NCBI GenBank assembly: GCA_035471805.1
Contig: DATIPS010000063.1
Location: forward strand, 1 to 64,000
From: Acidimicrobiia bacterium
GTDB lineage: Bacteria > Actinomycetota > Acidimicrobiia > Spongiisociales > JAHEDJ01
DNA length: 64,000 nt
Direction of reading: 5' to 3'
Shown: positions 8,037 through 16,587 of the stretch, in pieces
Numbering within the stretch: the stretch's first letter is position 1
Layout of the letters: each line of letters begins with the position of its first letter
Program-made: the position numbers and the translations under genes
The notes under the pieces: generated by a model
Database searches by the model: none
What the model was told of the DNA's origin: nothing
Seen by the model: only the letters and a program-made list of their open reading frames with translations

Positions 8037-9887
8037 TCAGTTGAAGCGGGGTTTGGGTCCGTCCCAGCTGACGCCGGACCAGACTCCTGCACTCCAGGAC
8101 AACCCCGACCAGGACGAGCCCGACCACGAGACACCGGACCAGGAGAGTCCGTTCCAGGTCATGTCGGACCAGGAAAAGCCGGACCAGGAAAGGCCGGACC
8201 AGGAGACACCGGACCACGACACGCCGCTCCATGAGACACCGGACCACGACACGCCGCTCCATGAGACACCGGACCATTCCGACCCGTTCCAGCTACCGCC
8301 GTCCCACGCAGACTCGGACCGGGCGTCCGCGGCATGTTCACTGCTGTCGAACGGCCGGCCGAAGATGTCGATCTCGCCTTCGAGAACCGAGCCGTTGGGA
8401 TCCTGCAGGTGGAACGAACCACGCGCCGCGTCGAGAGATCCGTTTCCCGCCGACCAGGTGTACGGCGCGACCCCGGAGGATTTCCTACGCTGTTTCACGG
8501 CTGCGCCGACATCGATCAGGCCCGCACCCTGGCAGCGGGGATGCGCGCCGGTCAGCTCGACCGCCGTATCCACCAACAGGTTCTTGACTTGAAAGGCATT
8601 GAGATTGGGTTTGGAACTGAGGATGACTGCGGCGGCACCGGAGACAATCGCGGCGGCCTGAGAGGTGCCGGTCCCGCGGAACAGGCGGTCGTTGACCGCG
8701 GCACTCGGGTGCTTGGTGTCGACGTAGGACCCCGGATTCCGCAGACTGACGATCGACACACCCGGCGCAACGACATCCACAGAACGGCCGCTCGTCCCGC
8801 AGTTGGAGAAATCGGGTACAAAGTCGTCGGTACCGTCTGCAGTGCCGTTGGTATTGGCTGCTCCGACCGCGATCACGTAGGGGTCCAGGGCCGGGTTGCG
8901 CAGGGGGTCGACGTTGCCGTCGTTGCCGGCTGCCACGACGACAACGATCCCGTTCCACACAGCCTGCTCTACGGCATGGGCCAACGGGTCGAGCAGGTAA
9001 CTCTGAGTGCTGTCGGTCCCGAACGAGAGGTTGATGACCCGCACGTTCATCCCGTTGTCATCACGATGCTGCACCACCCAGTCGAGCGCGGCGATCACCT
9101 GGGAAACGTCAACGGAACCTTCGTGGTCGGCGACCTTGATACTGAGAATCGATGCCCCGGGGGCAATCCCATAGAAGTCGGACTTGCTGGCAGCCTTCGG
9201 GTTCGATACGCCGGTGTCATTGCCGGCAATGATGCCGGCCATGTGGGTGCCGTGGCCGAACGTATCCAGGTAGCGGAGGCCGGGATCTTGCGACTCGAAT
9301 GAGAGGTCCGGACCATTGATGATCTTGCCTGCACCGGTCAGACCCTGCACGGGAACCACACCCGAATCGATCAGCGCTACCGTAACGCCCTCACCGCCCG
9401 CACCCTGCGACCACGCCGCCTCAGCGCCGACCGCCTCCTTGACGACGTGGTACATCGAGCCGTCCATCGAAGACGCATATTTCATCTCGCCGAAAGTGAC
9501 CGTACCGTCACCGGTCGGTGAGGAATCGGTTGTCGTGCCGCCGTTGTTCTTGCGCGGTTTGCCCATGAGTTGGACGGCGCTGTCGGGGGTGACCGCACTC
9601 ACACCGGGCATCGCCTTCAGAGCAGCCATCGCCGACTGCGGCAACTCGGCGGTGAAACCGTCGATGATCGGAAGGTCGGTGAGGACCGTTCCACCCAGCA
9701 TCTCCACGAACTGCTCAACCGAACCATCGGTACCGATCGTCTTCTCGACAATCACCGTCAGCAGAGGCGAATCGTCCACGGAAGAAGCGACCGGTGCCGG
9801 CAGAGCTGCGATCATCATCACTACCAGCAAAACGGCCGGAAGCCGGCGGAGCTGCTCTTCCCATCTGAACGATTGCGCTGCCTTCAT
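8037..9887 (-). CDS. Secreted S8 (subtilisin-like) serine peptidase with WSG repeat tail, copy 2
   Basis: This 616-residue paralogue of the preceding gene has the same layout. A signal segment (LLVVMMIAALPAP) and an I9-like propeptide come first. The catalytic domain carries Asp in ALIDSGV, His in GHGTHMAG, Ser in GTSQAAAIVSG and Asn in AAGNDGN. The tail has GVSWS/GLSWS-type pentapeptides, more degenerate than in copy 1, and ends SWDGPKPRFN. The frame is open upstream, but the ATG at 9887 follows GGGAGG and matches the start of copy 1. Insertions relative to copy 1 fall in the propeptide and before the active-site Ser. Probably extracellular; substrate unknown. Confidence 0.93.
   Translation of the reverse strand: MKAAQSFRWEEQLRRLPAVLLVVMMIAALPAPVASSVDDSPLLTVIVEKTIGTDGSVEQFVEMLGGTVLTDLPIIDGFTAELPQSAMAALKAMPGVSAVTPDSAVQLMGKPRKNNGGTTTDSSPTGDGTVTFGEMKYASSMDGSMYHVVKEAVGAEAAWSQGAGGEGVTVALIDSGVVPVQGLTGAGKIINGPDLSFESQDPGLRYLDTFGHGTHMAGIIAGNDTGVSNPKAASKSDFYGIAPGASILSIKVADHEGSVDVSQVIAALDWVVQHRDDNGMNVRVINLSFGTDSTQSYLLDPLAHAVEQAVWNGIVVVVAAGNDGNVDPLRNPALDPYVIAVGAANTNGTADGTDDFVPDFSNCGTSGRSVDVVAPGVSIVSLRNPGSYVDTKHPSAAVNDRLFRGTGTSQAAAIVSGAAAVILSSKPNLNAFQVKNLLVDTAVELTGAHPRCQGAGLIDVGAAVKQRRKSSGVAPYTWSAGNGSLDAARGSFHLQDPNGSVLEGEIDIFGRPFDSSEHAADARSESAWDGGSWNGSEWSGVSWSGVSWSGVSWSGVSWSGVSWSGLSWSGFSWSDMTWNGLSWSGVSWSGSSWSGLSWSAGVWSGVSWDGPKPRFN
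8060..8310. repeat. Degenerate 15-bp tandem repeats in S8 peptidase copy 2
   Basis: The 3' end of the gene carries 15-bp periodic repeats coding WSG-type pentapeptides. Two 30-bp blocks (GACACGCCGCTCCATGAGAC type) near 8218-8270 are repeated exactly, evidence of recent duplication within the array. Confidence 0.85.
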
Positions 9888-9978
9888 ACTCCAACCTCCC
9901 AGCTCCATGAGAGGGATATCGGGAAACAGGTCGAAAACTCGCGAACGATTGCCGATGCACGCGAGATAACTAGTTATG
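9888..9978 (-). promoter_or_regulatory. Conserved 5' leader of S8 peptidase copy 2
   Basis: This is the counterpart of the leader at 7866-7956. It carries the perfect 12-bp palindrome ATAACTAGTTAT at 9966-9977, then CTCGCG...CGCGAG with a 16-nt loop, then GGGAGG. The palindrome sits about where a promoter or operator would be expected. Outside this block the two upstream regions are unrelated, which argues for selection rather than simple recent duplication of the whole region. Confidence 0.55.
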
Positions 9979-10135
9979 AATCGGTTGCGGGTTCCGGGGG
10001 CGATGAGCAGGGGTCGCACCGGACAAGGCCTCGGAGATTCAACTCATTCAGCAGCCGGGCAACAGGCCGCCGGTCGATAGGCGAACGACACAGCGCGGCA
10101 TCCCTGATGCTTTCTCGCCTATCCTCCCATCAACT

Positions 10136-12385
10136 GTGGCTCGCTTGACCCCCATCACGCAAAGGTTCCGCCGCACGCAACCGCGTCCCGAGAAGCTCGG
10201 AACTTTCCTCGGCGTCTTCACCCCTTCGATACTGACGATCCTCGGCGTGATTCTGTTCCTGCGGACCGGGTGGGTAGTTGGAAACGTTGGGTTGATCGGG
10301 GCAGTCACGATCGTGATAATTGCCAACGCCGTGACTTTCGCGACGGCGCTGTCGGTGAGCACCGTGGCCACCAACATGCGGGTCGGAGCCGGCGGCGCCT
10401 ACTTCATAATCTCCCGCAGCCTCGGAGTGGAGATCGGAGCCGCCATCGGAATCCCGCTGTTCCTGGCGCAGGCTTTCAGCGTCACTCTGTACGCCTTCGG
10501 CCTGGCTGAGAGCCTGCAGCTGATCTGGCCGGACCTCCCGCTGCGGCCGACTGCGACCATCACCGTTCTCGTCGTCGCCTTGCTGGCTGCGCGGGGCGCC
10601 GATCTGGCGCTACGCCTGCAGTTGCCGATCATGGCAGGAATCTTGCTGGCGCTTGTCGCGCTGGGAGTCGGCGTAGTCCGCAACATGCCGGAAACGGTGG
10701 ATCTCACAGGGTCGTCCACGGGCCTGGGTTTCTGGCCCGTGTTCGCCGTCTTCTTCCCGGCCGTCACAGGGATCATGGCGGGCGTATCTCTGTCCGGCGA
10801 CCTCGAGCGCCCCGAACGCTCCATTCCGCGCGGGTCGATCGCTGCGGTCCTGGTCGGGTTCGTCGTGTATCTGGGAACGGTGATCGCACTCGGTCTCGCC
10901 GCCAGTCCGGAAGAACTGATAAACGACAACCTGCTGTGGTTCACGCTGGCTGGCGGTATCGGCTTCCTCATCTTCCCCGGATTGTGGGGTGCCATCTTTT
11001 CGTCGGCGGTGGGCAGCATCCTCGGCGCGCCGCGCACACTCGAGGCGATGGTCGATGATCGCGTGCTGCCCCGGTTCATCGGCAAGAAGCTCCCCCGTAT
11101 CGACGGTCCCGGCATGCCGCTCGTGGTATCGATCGCGGTTGCACTGGGTGCCGTGCTTCTCGGTGATCTCAACGCCGTGGCCCCCGTACTGACGATGTTC
11201 TTCCTGACGACCTACGGCATGGTCAATCTCGTCGCAGGAGTCGAACGGCTCACCGGAGATCCTTCCTTCCGGCCGTCGATGAAAGTCCCCTCCTGGATCT
11301 CGCTGGCCGGGGCCTTTGGCTGTTTCTGGGTCATGTTCCTCATCAATCCCCTGGCACTGGCGGTTGCCGTTGTGGTCGAAGTCGGCGTCTATCTCATAAT
11401 GCGCCGACGCGCCATGGCGGCTCCATGGGGCGACCTGCGCCGTGGAGCGCTCATGGCGCTGGTGCGTTCGACGGTCCTCCAGCTTCGCCGTCTCCCCGAG
11501 GATCCCCGCAACTGGCGACCGAACATCCTGCTGTTCGCAGGCGACGCGAGGAAACGAATGGCCCTCGTTCAGTTCGCCGCCTGGCTGGTGCAAGACCGCG
11601 GCATCTTGACCGTGAGCGATCTGCAGGTGGGATCTCTCGAGGAGCTCGGGCCGTCGGTCCAGGAACGAACCGAATCCCTCAACCGTGACCTCGACGAGAT
11701 GGGAGTAGTTGCGTTCGGAGAAGTCGACGTCGTGGAGGACTTCACCACCGGGGTCATCGATGTGGCCCAGGCCAACGGTATTGCGGGTATCGCCTCAAAC
11801 ACGGTGATGTTCGGCTGGAGCGACAAGACCGACCGGCAGGCAGAGGTGCTTCGGATCATCGAACGGCTCGCGACAATCGGCATGTCGGCGGTGATATGCA
11901 ACGCCCGGCCGTTCTCGACCCGCAAACGAAGGAACATAATCGTCTGGTGGGGCGGGTTGCAGAACAACGGCGACATGCTGGCGCTTTTCGCACACCTGAT
12001 GTCGCTCAACCCCGAATGGCGCGACGCCCAGATCACACTCAAGAGCATCGCAACTTCCGACATGATGATGGAGAGGAACCGTGTGCTCCTCGAAAAGGTC
12101 ATCGGTGCGGCCCGGATCGACGCCCGCATAGACATCCTGCAGAGGTCGGAGGACGTCCCGATCAGCAGGCAGATCTTCCAGGAGTCCCAGAGCGGCGACG
12201 TCGTGTTGATGGGGCTGCGGGCGACGGCAAGAGGCGATGAGGAGTCCTACGCCCGCCGACTCGAAGAGCTGGCCGAAGGCCTGCCAACCGTGTTGTTCAT
12301 CCGCTCGGCCGGCACGTTCCGCGGCCGTCTCCTCGGCGAGCAACCGGACGAAATGAACGGCCGAAGCCTCGGCGCCAAATCATGA
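10136..12385 (+). CDS. Amino acid permease / cation-chloride cotransporter-like (SLC12-type) transporter
   Basis: This 749-residue integral membrane protein belongs to the APC superfamily. The N-terminal region (LGTFLGVFTPSILTILGVIL) and a twelve-helix core resemble bacterial homologues of Na-K-Cl and K-Cl cotransporters. It is followed by a large soluble C-terminal domain of about 270 residues, as in that family. The transported ion or solute cannot be decided from sequence. The start is a GTG with no visible Shine-Dalgarno and no nearby in-frame ATG; the first internal Met is near residue 82, too far in. It is transcribed away from the S8 genes. Confidence 0.85.
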   Translation: MARLTPITQRFRRTQPRPEKLGTFLGVFTPSILTILGVILFLRTGWVVGNVGLIGAVTIVIIANAVTFATALSVSTVATNMRVGAGGAYFIISRSLGVEIGAAIGIPLFLAQAFSVTLYAFGLAESLQLIWPDLPLRPTATITVLVVALLAARGADLALRLQLPIMAGILLALVALGVGVVRNMPETVDLTGSSTGLGFWPVFAVFFPAVTGIMAGVSLSGDLERPERSIPRGSIAAVLVGFVVYLGTVIALGLAASPEELINDNLLWFTLAGGIGFLIFPGLWGAIFSSAVGSILGAPRTLEAMVDDRVLPRFIGKKLPRIDGPGMPLVVSIAVALGAVLLGDLNAVAPVLTMFFLTTYGMVNLVAGVERLTGDPSFRPSMKVPSWISLAGAFGCFWVMFLINPLALAVAVVVEVGVYLIMRRRAMAAPWGDLRRGALMALVRSTVLQLRRLPEDPRNWRPNILLFAGDARKRMALVQFAAWLVQDRGILTVSDLQVGSLEELGPSVQERTESLNRDLDEMGVVAFGEVDVVEDFTTGVIDVAQANGIAGIASNTVMFGWSDKTDRQAEVLRIIERLATIGMSAVICNARPFSTRKRRNIIVWWGGLQNNGDMLALFAHLMSLNPEWRDAQITLKSIATSDMMMERNRVLLEKVIGAARIDARIDILQRSEDVPISRQIFQESQSGDVVLMGLRATARGDEESYARRLEELAEGLPTVLFIRSAGTFRGRLLGEQPDEMNGRSLGAKS

Positions 12386-12393
12386 ACGCAGAC

Positions 12394-12442
12394 TTTTCTC
12401 AGCAATACTGTTGCGCGTGACGCGCATCTACATTGCCGAGAA
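12394..12442. repeat. Palindromic repeat element, unit 1
   Basis: This unit has outer arms TTCTCAGCAAT and ATTGCCGAGAA (10 of 11 complementary) and an inner GCGCGT/ACGCGC stem, so it can fold into a long hairpin. A second unit follows 60 bp away. It begins directly after the permease stop codon and could serve as its terminator. Confidence 0.75.
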
Positions 12443-12453
12443 TCCGCGTGGCG

Positions 12454-12504
12454 TTTTCTCAGCAATACTGTTGCGCGTGGCGCGTGATTGCATTGCCGAG
12501 AAAA
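12454..12504. repeat. Palindromic repeat element, unit 2
   Basis: This is a near copy of unit 1 in the same orientation: 28 bp including TTTTCTCAGCAATACTG are identical, and the CATTGCCGAGAA right arm is kept. It ends 13 bp before the rarD start codon, so the hairpin lies in the rarD leader. It is a REP-like or MITE-like element of unknown type. Confidence 0.75.
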
Positions 12505-12517
12505 CAAGAAGAATCTG

Positions 12518-13405
12518 ATGAAGCGCGGCATTGCCTTCGGTGTCGGGGCGTACTTCCTCTGGGGAATCCTTCCGATCTACTGGAAGGCGATCGAGTCGGT
12601 CGACTCTTTCGAGATTCTCGCTCATCGGATCGTGTGGTCGATGGTCTTGCTTACGGGCATCATCGGCATCCGGCGCTCCTGGGCGCAGATTCGAAGACTC
12701 AAGGCGAGCTCAGTGGTTCGCCTGCTGATCGCAGGCGGGTTGCTGACCGTCAACTGGGCCACTTACATCTGGGCCGTCAACAATGGACACATTGTCGAGT
12801 CGAGCCTCGGCTATTTCATCAACCCACTGCTGAACGTTGCGCTCGGGGTAATAGTGCTGCGCGAACGACTGGACGCCGCCCAGTGGACGGCAATCGGTGT
12901 AGCCGCGGCCGGTGTCTCCTACATGGCAATCACCGTCGGCACGGTTCCGTGGATAGCATTGGTACTGGCAACCAGTTTCGCCACCTATGCGCTGTTGAAG
13001 AAGCAGATGGTGGCGCTCGGTCCGTTTGAAAGCCTCACCGTCGAAATAGCCCTGGTTCTCGTGCCGGCCTTTGCCCTCCTGGCCATTCTCGGCTCCAAAG
13101 GTGAGGGTTCGTTTGGAATTGCCGGTCCCCGCATCACGCTCCTGCTGATCCTGACGGGCCTCGCCACAGCACTGCCTCTCTTGCTCTTCGGCGCGGCAGC
13201 CACCCGGATTCCGCTGTCGACTATCGGGCTCCTCCAATACATAGCCCCATCGATGCAGTTCCTGATCGGAGTCGTCGTCTACGGTGAGGTCGTCGGCTCG
13301 GACCGGATGGTCGGCTTCATCCTGGTGTGGACCGCACTGGCGATCTACACGATCAGCGGCCTGTTCCGCCGGAGGCGAACGGTGACACAGCCGCTGGCCG
13401 CGTGA
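12518..13405 (+). CDS. rarD: EamA/RarD family transporter
   Basis: This 295-residue inner-membrane protein of the drug/metabolite transporter superfamily has about ten hydrophobic segments. The N-terminus GIAFGVGAYFLWGILPIYWK is characteristic of RarD, as are the central VNNGHIVESSLGYFINPL and the C-terminal LQYIAPSMQFLIGV. The substrate is unknown; the family exports small molecules. The ATG at 12518 was chosen over an upstream in-frame ATG because homology begins at MKRGIAFG. Only a weak purine stretch precedes it. Its leader contains a palindromic repeat unit. Confidence 0.9.
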   Translation: MKRGIAFGVGAYFLWGILPIYWKAIESVDSFEILAHRIVWSMVLLTGIIGIRRSWAQIRRLKASSVVRLLIAGGLLTVNWATYIWAVNNGHIVESSLGYFINPLLNVALGVIVLRERLDAAQWTAIGVAAAGVSYMAITVGTVPWIALVLATSFATYALLKKQMVALGPFESLTVEIALVLVPAFALLAILGSKGEGSFGIAGPRITLLLILTGLATALPLLLFGAAATRIPLSTIGLLQYIAPSMQFLIGVVVYGEVVGSDRMVGFILVWTALAIYTISGLFRRRRTVTQPLAA

Positions 13406-13464
13406 CGCGGACCAAAGTCGCCGGCCGGGGCAGCAAACAGAGGTCCGGCCGGTTACGGTATCGC

Positions 13465-13490
13465 GCTACCCGGAAGGCGTTCCGGGTAGC
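13465..13490. terminator. Perfect 11-bp hairpin between rarD and the cupredoxin gene
   Basis: GCTACCCGGAA and TTCCGGGTAGC are separated by GGCG. There is no T-run after the stem on the + strand, so it could be a weak terminator of rarD, an mRNA stabiliser or an operator for the cupredoxin gene that starts 22 bp later. Confidence 0.5.
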
Positions 13491-13512
13491 ACCAACTGGA
13501 GGCAAGAGATCC

Positions 13513-13971
13513 ATGAAACGACTAGCCATCGCAGTAGCCGTCCTGGCTCTCGTCGTGGCCGCCTGCGGCGACTCGGCCGGAACGACCGACAACCCGCGCA
13601 AGATCGAGATCGATGCCGGGGATTTCGCCTTCAACCCCGGCGACATCGACATCTCTCCGGGGGAGACGGTCGAGTTCATCGTCACCAACACGGGGGTCGT
13701 CGCCCATGAGTTCGTCGTCACGAATCAATCCGAGATCGACGAGCACCTCGAAGCCGGCCACGCCACGGGCCATGGGGACGAAGACGTGGCGAACATGGAT
13801 GAGATGGACGGCATGGAGGGAATGGCTGCCCGGGAGGTCCAAGTCGAACCCGGAGAGACGAAGTCCCTGACCATCACCTTCGACGACGCCGGCGACCTGG
13901 CTCGCTTCGCTTGCCTGATAGAGGGCCACTACGAAGCCGGCATGGTGGGTGACTTCAACTTCGAGGGCTAG
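13513..13971 (+). CDS. Cupredoxin (blue-copper-like) lipoprotein
   Basis: This 152-residue lipoprotein has the lipobox LVVAAC (C18), anchoring it to the outer face of the membrane. The mature part is one cupredoxin domain with an intact type 1 copper set: His in VVAHEFV, then C-x4-H-x4-M in FACLIEGHYEAGM. A Met/Asp/His-rich insertion (GHGDEDVANMDEMDGMEGM) precedes the last strands and may bind extra metal. It is likely a periplasmic-face electron or copper carrier. GGAGGC lies about 11 nt before the ATG. An ACR3 gene follows 98 bp downstream on the same strand, so the two could share a metal-related regulon. Confidence 0.88.
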   Translation: MKRLAIAVAVLALVVAACGDSAGTTDNPRKIEIDAGDFAFNPGDIDISPGETVEFIVTNTGVVAHEFVVTNQSEIDEHLEAGHATGHGDEDVANMDEMDGMEGMAAREVQVEPGETKSLTITFDDAGDLARFACLIEGHYEAGMVGDFNFEG

Positions 13972-14069
13972 GAGCCGGTGGAGCAGCCTCCGGAACACAG
14001 AGCCGACCGGGCCGCCGGAGGGGACCTGCGACTCTATCCTCTCCAACAATCCGAAACGAGACTTCTCTC

Positions 14070-15155
14070 ATGAGGTCTTCGAATGTCGCGCCCGAAGGTC
14101 GCGCCGGCGATGAGCCCCTCACTAGCCTCTCCCTGATCGATCGGTTCCTGCCGGTATGGATCATCCTGGCAATGGGACTGGGACTGGGTTTGGGACGATT
14201 GTTCCCGGACCTGAACGACTGGCTCGATACCGTCAAGATCGGGACCGTGTCGTTGCCCATCGCGCTCGGATTGCTGGTGATGATGTATCCGGTGCTGGCC
14301 AAGGTCCGCTATTCGAAGATCGGTGAGGTCGCAGCAGATCGCAAACTGATGGGAGCGTCGCTGGTCCTCAACTGGATCGTCGGCCCGGCGCTGATGTTTG
14401 CCCTCGCCTGGCTGTTCCTGTCGGACCTGCCCGAGTACCGCACCGGGCTGATCATCATCGGCCTGGCTCGCTGCATCGCCATGGTGCTGATCTGGAACGA
14501 TCTCGCCTGCGGCGACCGCGAAGCCGCAGCCGTTCTGGTCGCGCTCAACTCCGTCTTTCAGATCGTCGCCTACTCAGTGCTCGGCTACTTCTACCTCGAG
14601 CTTCTCCCCCGCTGGCTGGGCCTAGATACCGCCTCGCTGGACGTTTCCATGTGGGACATCGCCAAGATCGTGCTCGTCTTCCTGGGCATTCCCCTGGCCG
14701 CCGGTTACCTGACCCGCCGGTGGGGCGAACGAGCCCGCGGCGTCGCCTGGTACGAGGACCGTTTTCTACCCAAGCTCGCCCCGTGGGCGCTCTACGGGCT
14801 CCTGTTCACGATCGTCATCCTCTTCGCTCTACAGGGCGAAACGATCACCTCGCAGCCTGTCGATGTCGCCCGGATCGCACTCCCCCTCCTCGTCTACTTC
14901 GGGCTGATGTGGGTGATCTCGTTCGTGCTCGGCCTCTGGTTGAAGCTGTCCTACGAGAAGAACACCACCGTCGCTTTCACCGCGGCGAGCAACAACTTCG
15001 AACTGGCCATCGCCGTGGCAATCGGCGTGTTCGGTGTCACGTCGGGAGAGGCCCTTGCGGGAGTGGTCGGGCCCCTCATCGAGGTCCCGGTGCTCGTCGG
15101 ACTGGTGTACGTGGCCCTATGGGCGAGGCGCAGGTTCTACCCGGTCGGTTCGTAG
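14070..15155 (+). CDS. arsB: ACR3 family arsenite efflux transporter
   Basis: This 361-residue polytopic membrane protein has the Acr3 pattern, including DRFLPVWIILAMGLG at the first helix, MMYPVLAKVRY, the ARCIAMVLIWNDLACGD motif with the conserved Cys, and AASNNFELAIAVAIGVFG. Acr3 extrudes arsenite, and sometimes antimonite, using the proton gradient. No ArsR repressor or ArsC reductase is adjacent, which is unusual for ars loci. The cupredoxin gene upstream is the only metal-related neighbour. The start has only a weak purine-rich leader. Confidence 0.93.
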   Translation: MRSSNVAPEGRAGDEPLTSLSLIDRFLPVWIILAMGLGLGLGRLFPDLNDWLDTVKIGTVSLPIALGLLVMMYPVLAKVRYSKIGEVAADRKLMGASLVLNWIVGPALMFALAWLFLSDLPEYRTGLIIIGLARCIAMVLIWNDLACGDREAAAVLVALNSVFQIVAYSVLGYFYLELLPRWLGLDTASLDVSMWDIAKIVLVFLGIPLAAGYLTRRWGERARGVAWYEDRFLPKLAPWALYGLLFTIVILFALQGETITSQPVDVARIALPLLVYFGLMWVISFVLGLWLKLSYEKNTTVAFTAASNNFELAIAVAIGVFGVTSGEALAGVVGPLIEVPVLVGLVYVALWARRRFYPVGS

Positions 15156-15188
15156 AAGCCCGGCTATCGCAACACCCGAGACAGATCC

Positions 15189-15263
15189 GTTTTCGCGCGA
15201 CTTTCGGTACCTATAGGGTCGGAATGTCGCGCGAAAATGGGCAGAATCGCGCCGCTCGCGGCG
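15189..15263. repeat. 75-bp dispersed palindromic repeat, copy A
   Basis: This copy is identical to the element at 26136-26210 except for about four bases. Its core is an inverted repeat, TTTTCGCGCGAC ... GTCGCGCGAAAA, around CCTATAGG. It sits between the convergent ends of the ACR3 gene and the ABC-2 operon and could fold as a hairpin on either strand. No ORF is associated. Confidence 0.85.
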
Positions 15264-15265
15264 CG

Positions 15266-15805
15266 CTATGCCTTCCGGCCCCTTCTGAGGGCCGACGATC
15301 TCCTCAGATTGAGAATCAGCAGTGTTCCGACGACCAACGGCGAGGCTACTGCTACCGGCAGGATCCCCTCAGGGTTCAGAGTCCTCTTGGACGCAACCCG
15401 AACCGTGACGGCGTTCGAAACTGCGATGTCGACTGATCCGGACACCAGAGCCACCGCGTACATCGAGAAGGTGCCGTTCGAGATCGGCTGAACGCTCCAG
15501 ATCACGCTCTTCGACTCTCCCGGCTCCAATCCCCCCACCTCCCGGGTCAGCGTCGGCGTCCAATCTTCGGGGTCGACCGACGACTCGCCGTCCGGGTCGG
15601 TGATGTCGATATGGACCGCCAGCGTCCCGACCGACTCCGAGGACGTATTGGTCACGACCACTTCGACGCGCTCCGTCCGGCCGAGGGTGGTGTCTATCGA
15701 ACCGGGATTGACCTCTATCTCTAGCGCCGTCGGCTCCTGCGCAGCGATGGGGACGGGTTCGAGCAAGACGATCGCCAGGCCGGCGAGGATCGCACGAACG
15801 ATCAT
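15266..15805 (-). CDS. Secreted membrane-anchored protein with a NEW3/CARDB-like domain
   Basis: This 179-residue protein has an N-terminal signal peptide (cleavage near IAAQ). One Ig-like beta-sandwich domain resembles NEW3/CARDB modules (VEVVVTNTSSESVGTLAVHI, LEPGESKSVIW). A C-terminal transmembrane helix (VAVASPLVVGTLLIL) and a basic tail (RRSSALRRGRKA) follow. The sandwich therefore faces outward. It is the last gene of a three-gene operon: its ATG overlaps the stop of the permease gene as ATGA. It may be an extracytoplasmic accessory of that transporter, which is inferred from position. Confidence 0.75.
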   Translation of the reverse strand: MIVRAILAGLAIVLLEPVPIAAQEPTALEIEVNPGSIDTTLGRTERVEVVVTNTSSESVGTLAVHIDITDPDGESSVDPEDWTPTLTREVGGLEPGESKSVIWSVQPISNGTFSMYAVALVSGSVDIAVSNAVTVRVASKRTLNPEGILPVAVASPLVVGTLLILNLRRSSALRRGRKA

Positions 15806-16587
15806 CGCGCACCTCCGAGTCGAACGCGGCTGCTCAATCGAATCGCCACAAAACTGAGGACGATTGCCGCCACTGCCGGTGAAATCAGCAAGGTCCAGTG
15901 AGATGCCAGCGATTCTTGGTCGATCAACACCAGGCCCGCCAGCTTCAAGCCGGCGCTCACTGGATTAGCGGCAATGAGAAACGACCCGAGCACTCCATTG
16001 GCGGTTACCGCAGGCAACTGACTCGGAGCGGCGAACACGAGCAGCAATCCCACGGCGGCGGCGAGGCTCACCCGGTTGCTCATCGCAACCGCGCTTATGG
16101 CCATACCAACGGCCGTGAGCGAAACGCCCACCAGTGACCCGGCGACAACGAGTACGAACATTGCGTCTGCGGCAACGCCGGGGCCCCGAGCCATCGCTAT
16201 CACATACGGCAAGGCGACCGTGATCCCGGCCATCCACATCGATGAGGCCCCCGCCATCTTCCCGATGACGAGAGCGCGCCGGGATACCGGTGTCACAAGC
16301 AGCGCTTCGAGAGTGTCGCGCTCTCTTTCTCCGGATATCGCGTCGGCGCTCACCACCAGGGCGGCCAGTGTGCCGAGACCGATGGCCATCTGGACGACGA
16401 TTCCAACCGACTCCCGGGCATCGAGCAGATTCAACTGGGCTTCGGAAGCGGCCACGAAGGCCATGATCGACAGGAGCAGGGTGTATCCAAAAAGGACGGT
16501 GAGTCCCCTCGCGCTCAACCACAGCACCCGCAACTCGTGGACGGCAATGACGACCCAAGAAACTTGGGGGCGGGAACCAACGGTCAT
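15802..16587 (-). CDS. ABC-2 type transporter permease (NatB-like)
   Basis: This 261-residue protein has about six hydrophobic helices. The N-terminal ELRVLWLSARGLTVLFGYTLL and the ISGERERDTLEALLVTPVSR motif are typical of NatB/ABC-2 export permeases (Ser-Gly-Glu-Arg-Glu followed by LLxTP). It pairs with the ATPase gene immediately upstream, whose stop codon overlaps this start (ATGA), and with the NEW3-domain gene downstream (also ATGA). Substrate unknown. Confidence 0.88.
   Translation of the reverse strand: MTVGSRPQVSWVVIAVHELRVLWLSARGLTVLFGYTLLLSIMAFVAASEAQLNLLDARESVGIVVQMAIGLGTLAALVVSADAISGERERDTLEALLVTPVSRRALVIGKMAGASSMWMAGITVALPYVIAMARGPGVAADAMFVLVVAGSLVGVSLTAVGMAISAVAMSNRVSLAAAVGLLLVFAAPSQLPAVTANGVLGSFLIAANPVSAGLKLAGLVLIDQESLASHWTLLISPAVAAIVLSFVAIRLSSRVRLGGAR

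Noticed and set aside
7866-9978. Known riboswitch (for example c-di-GMP) in the S8 peptidase leaders
   Set aside because: The conserved stem CTCGCG/CGCGAG and GGCAA were checked by eye against remembered consensus sequences, but the required motifs are missing. Left as an unclassified leader.
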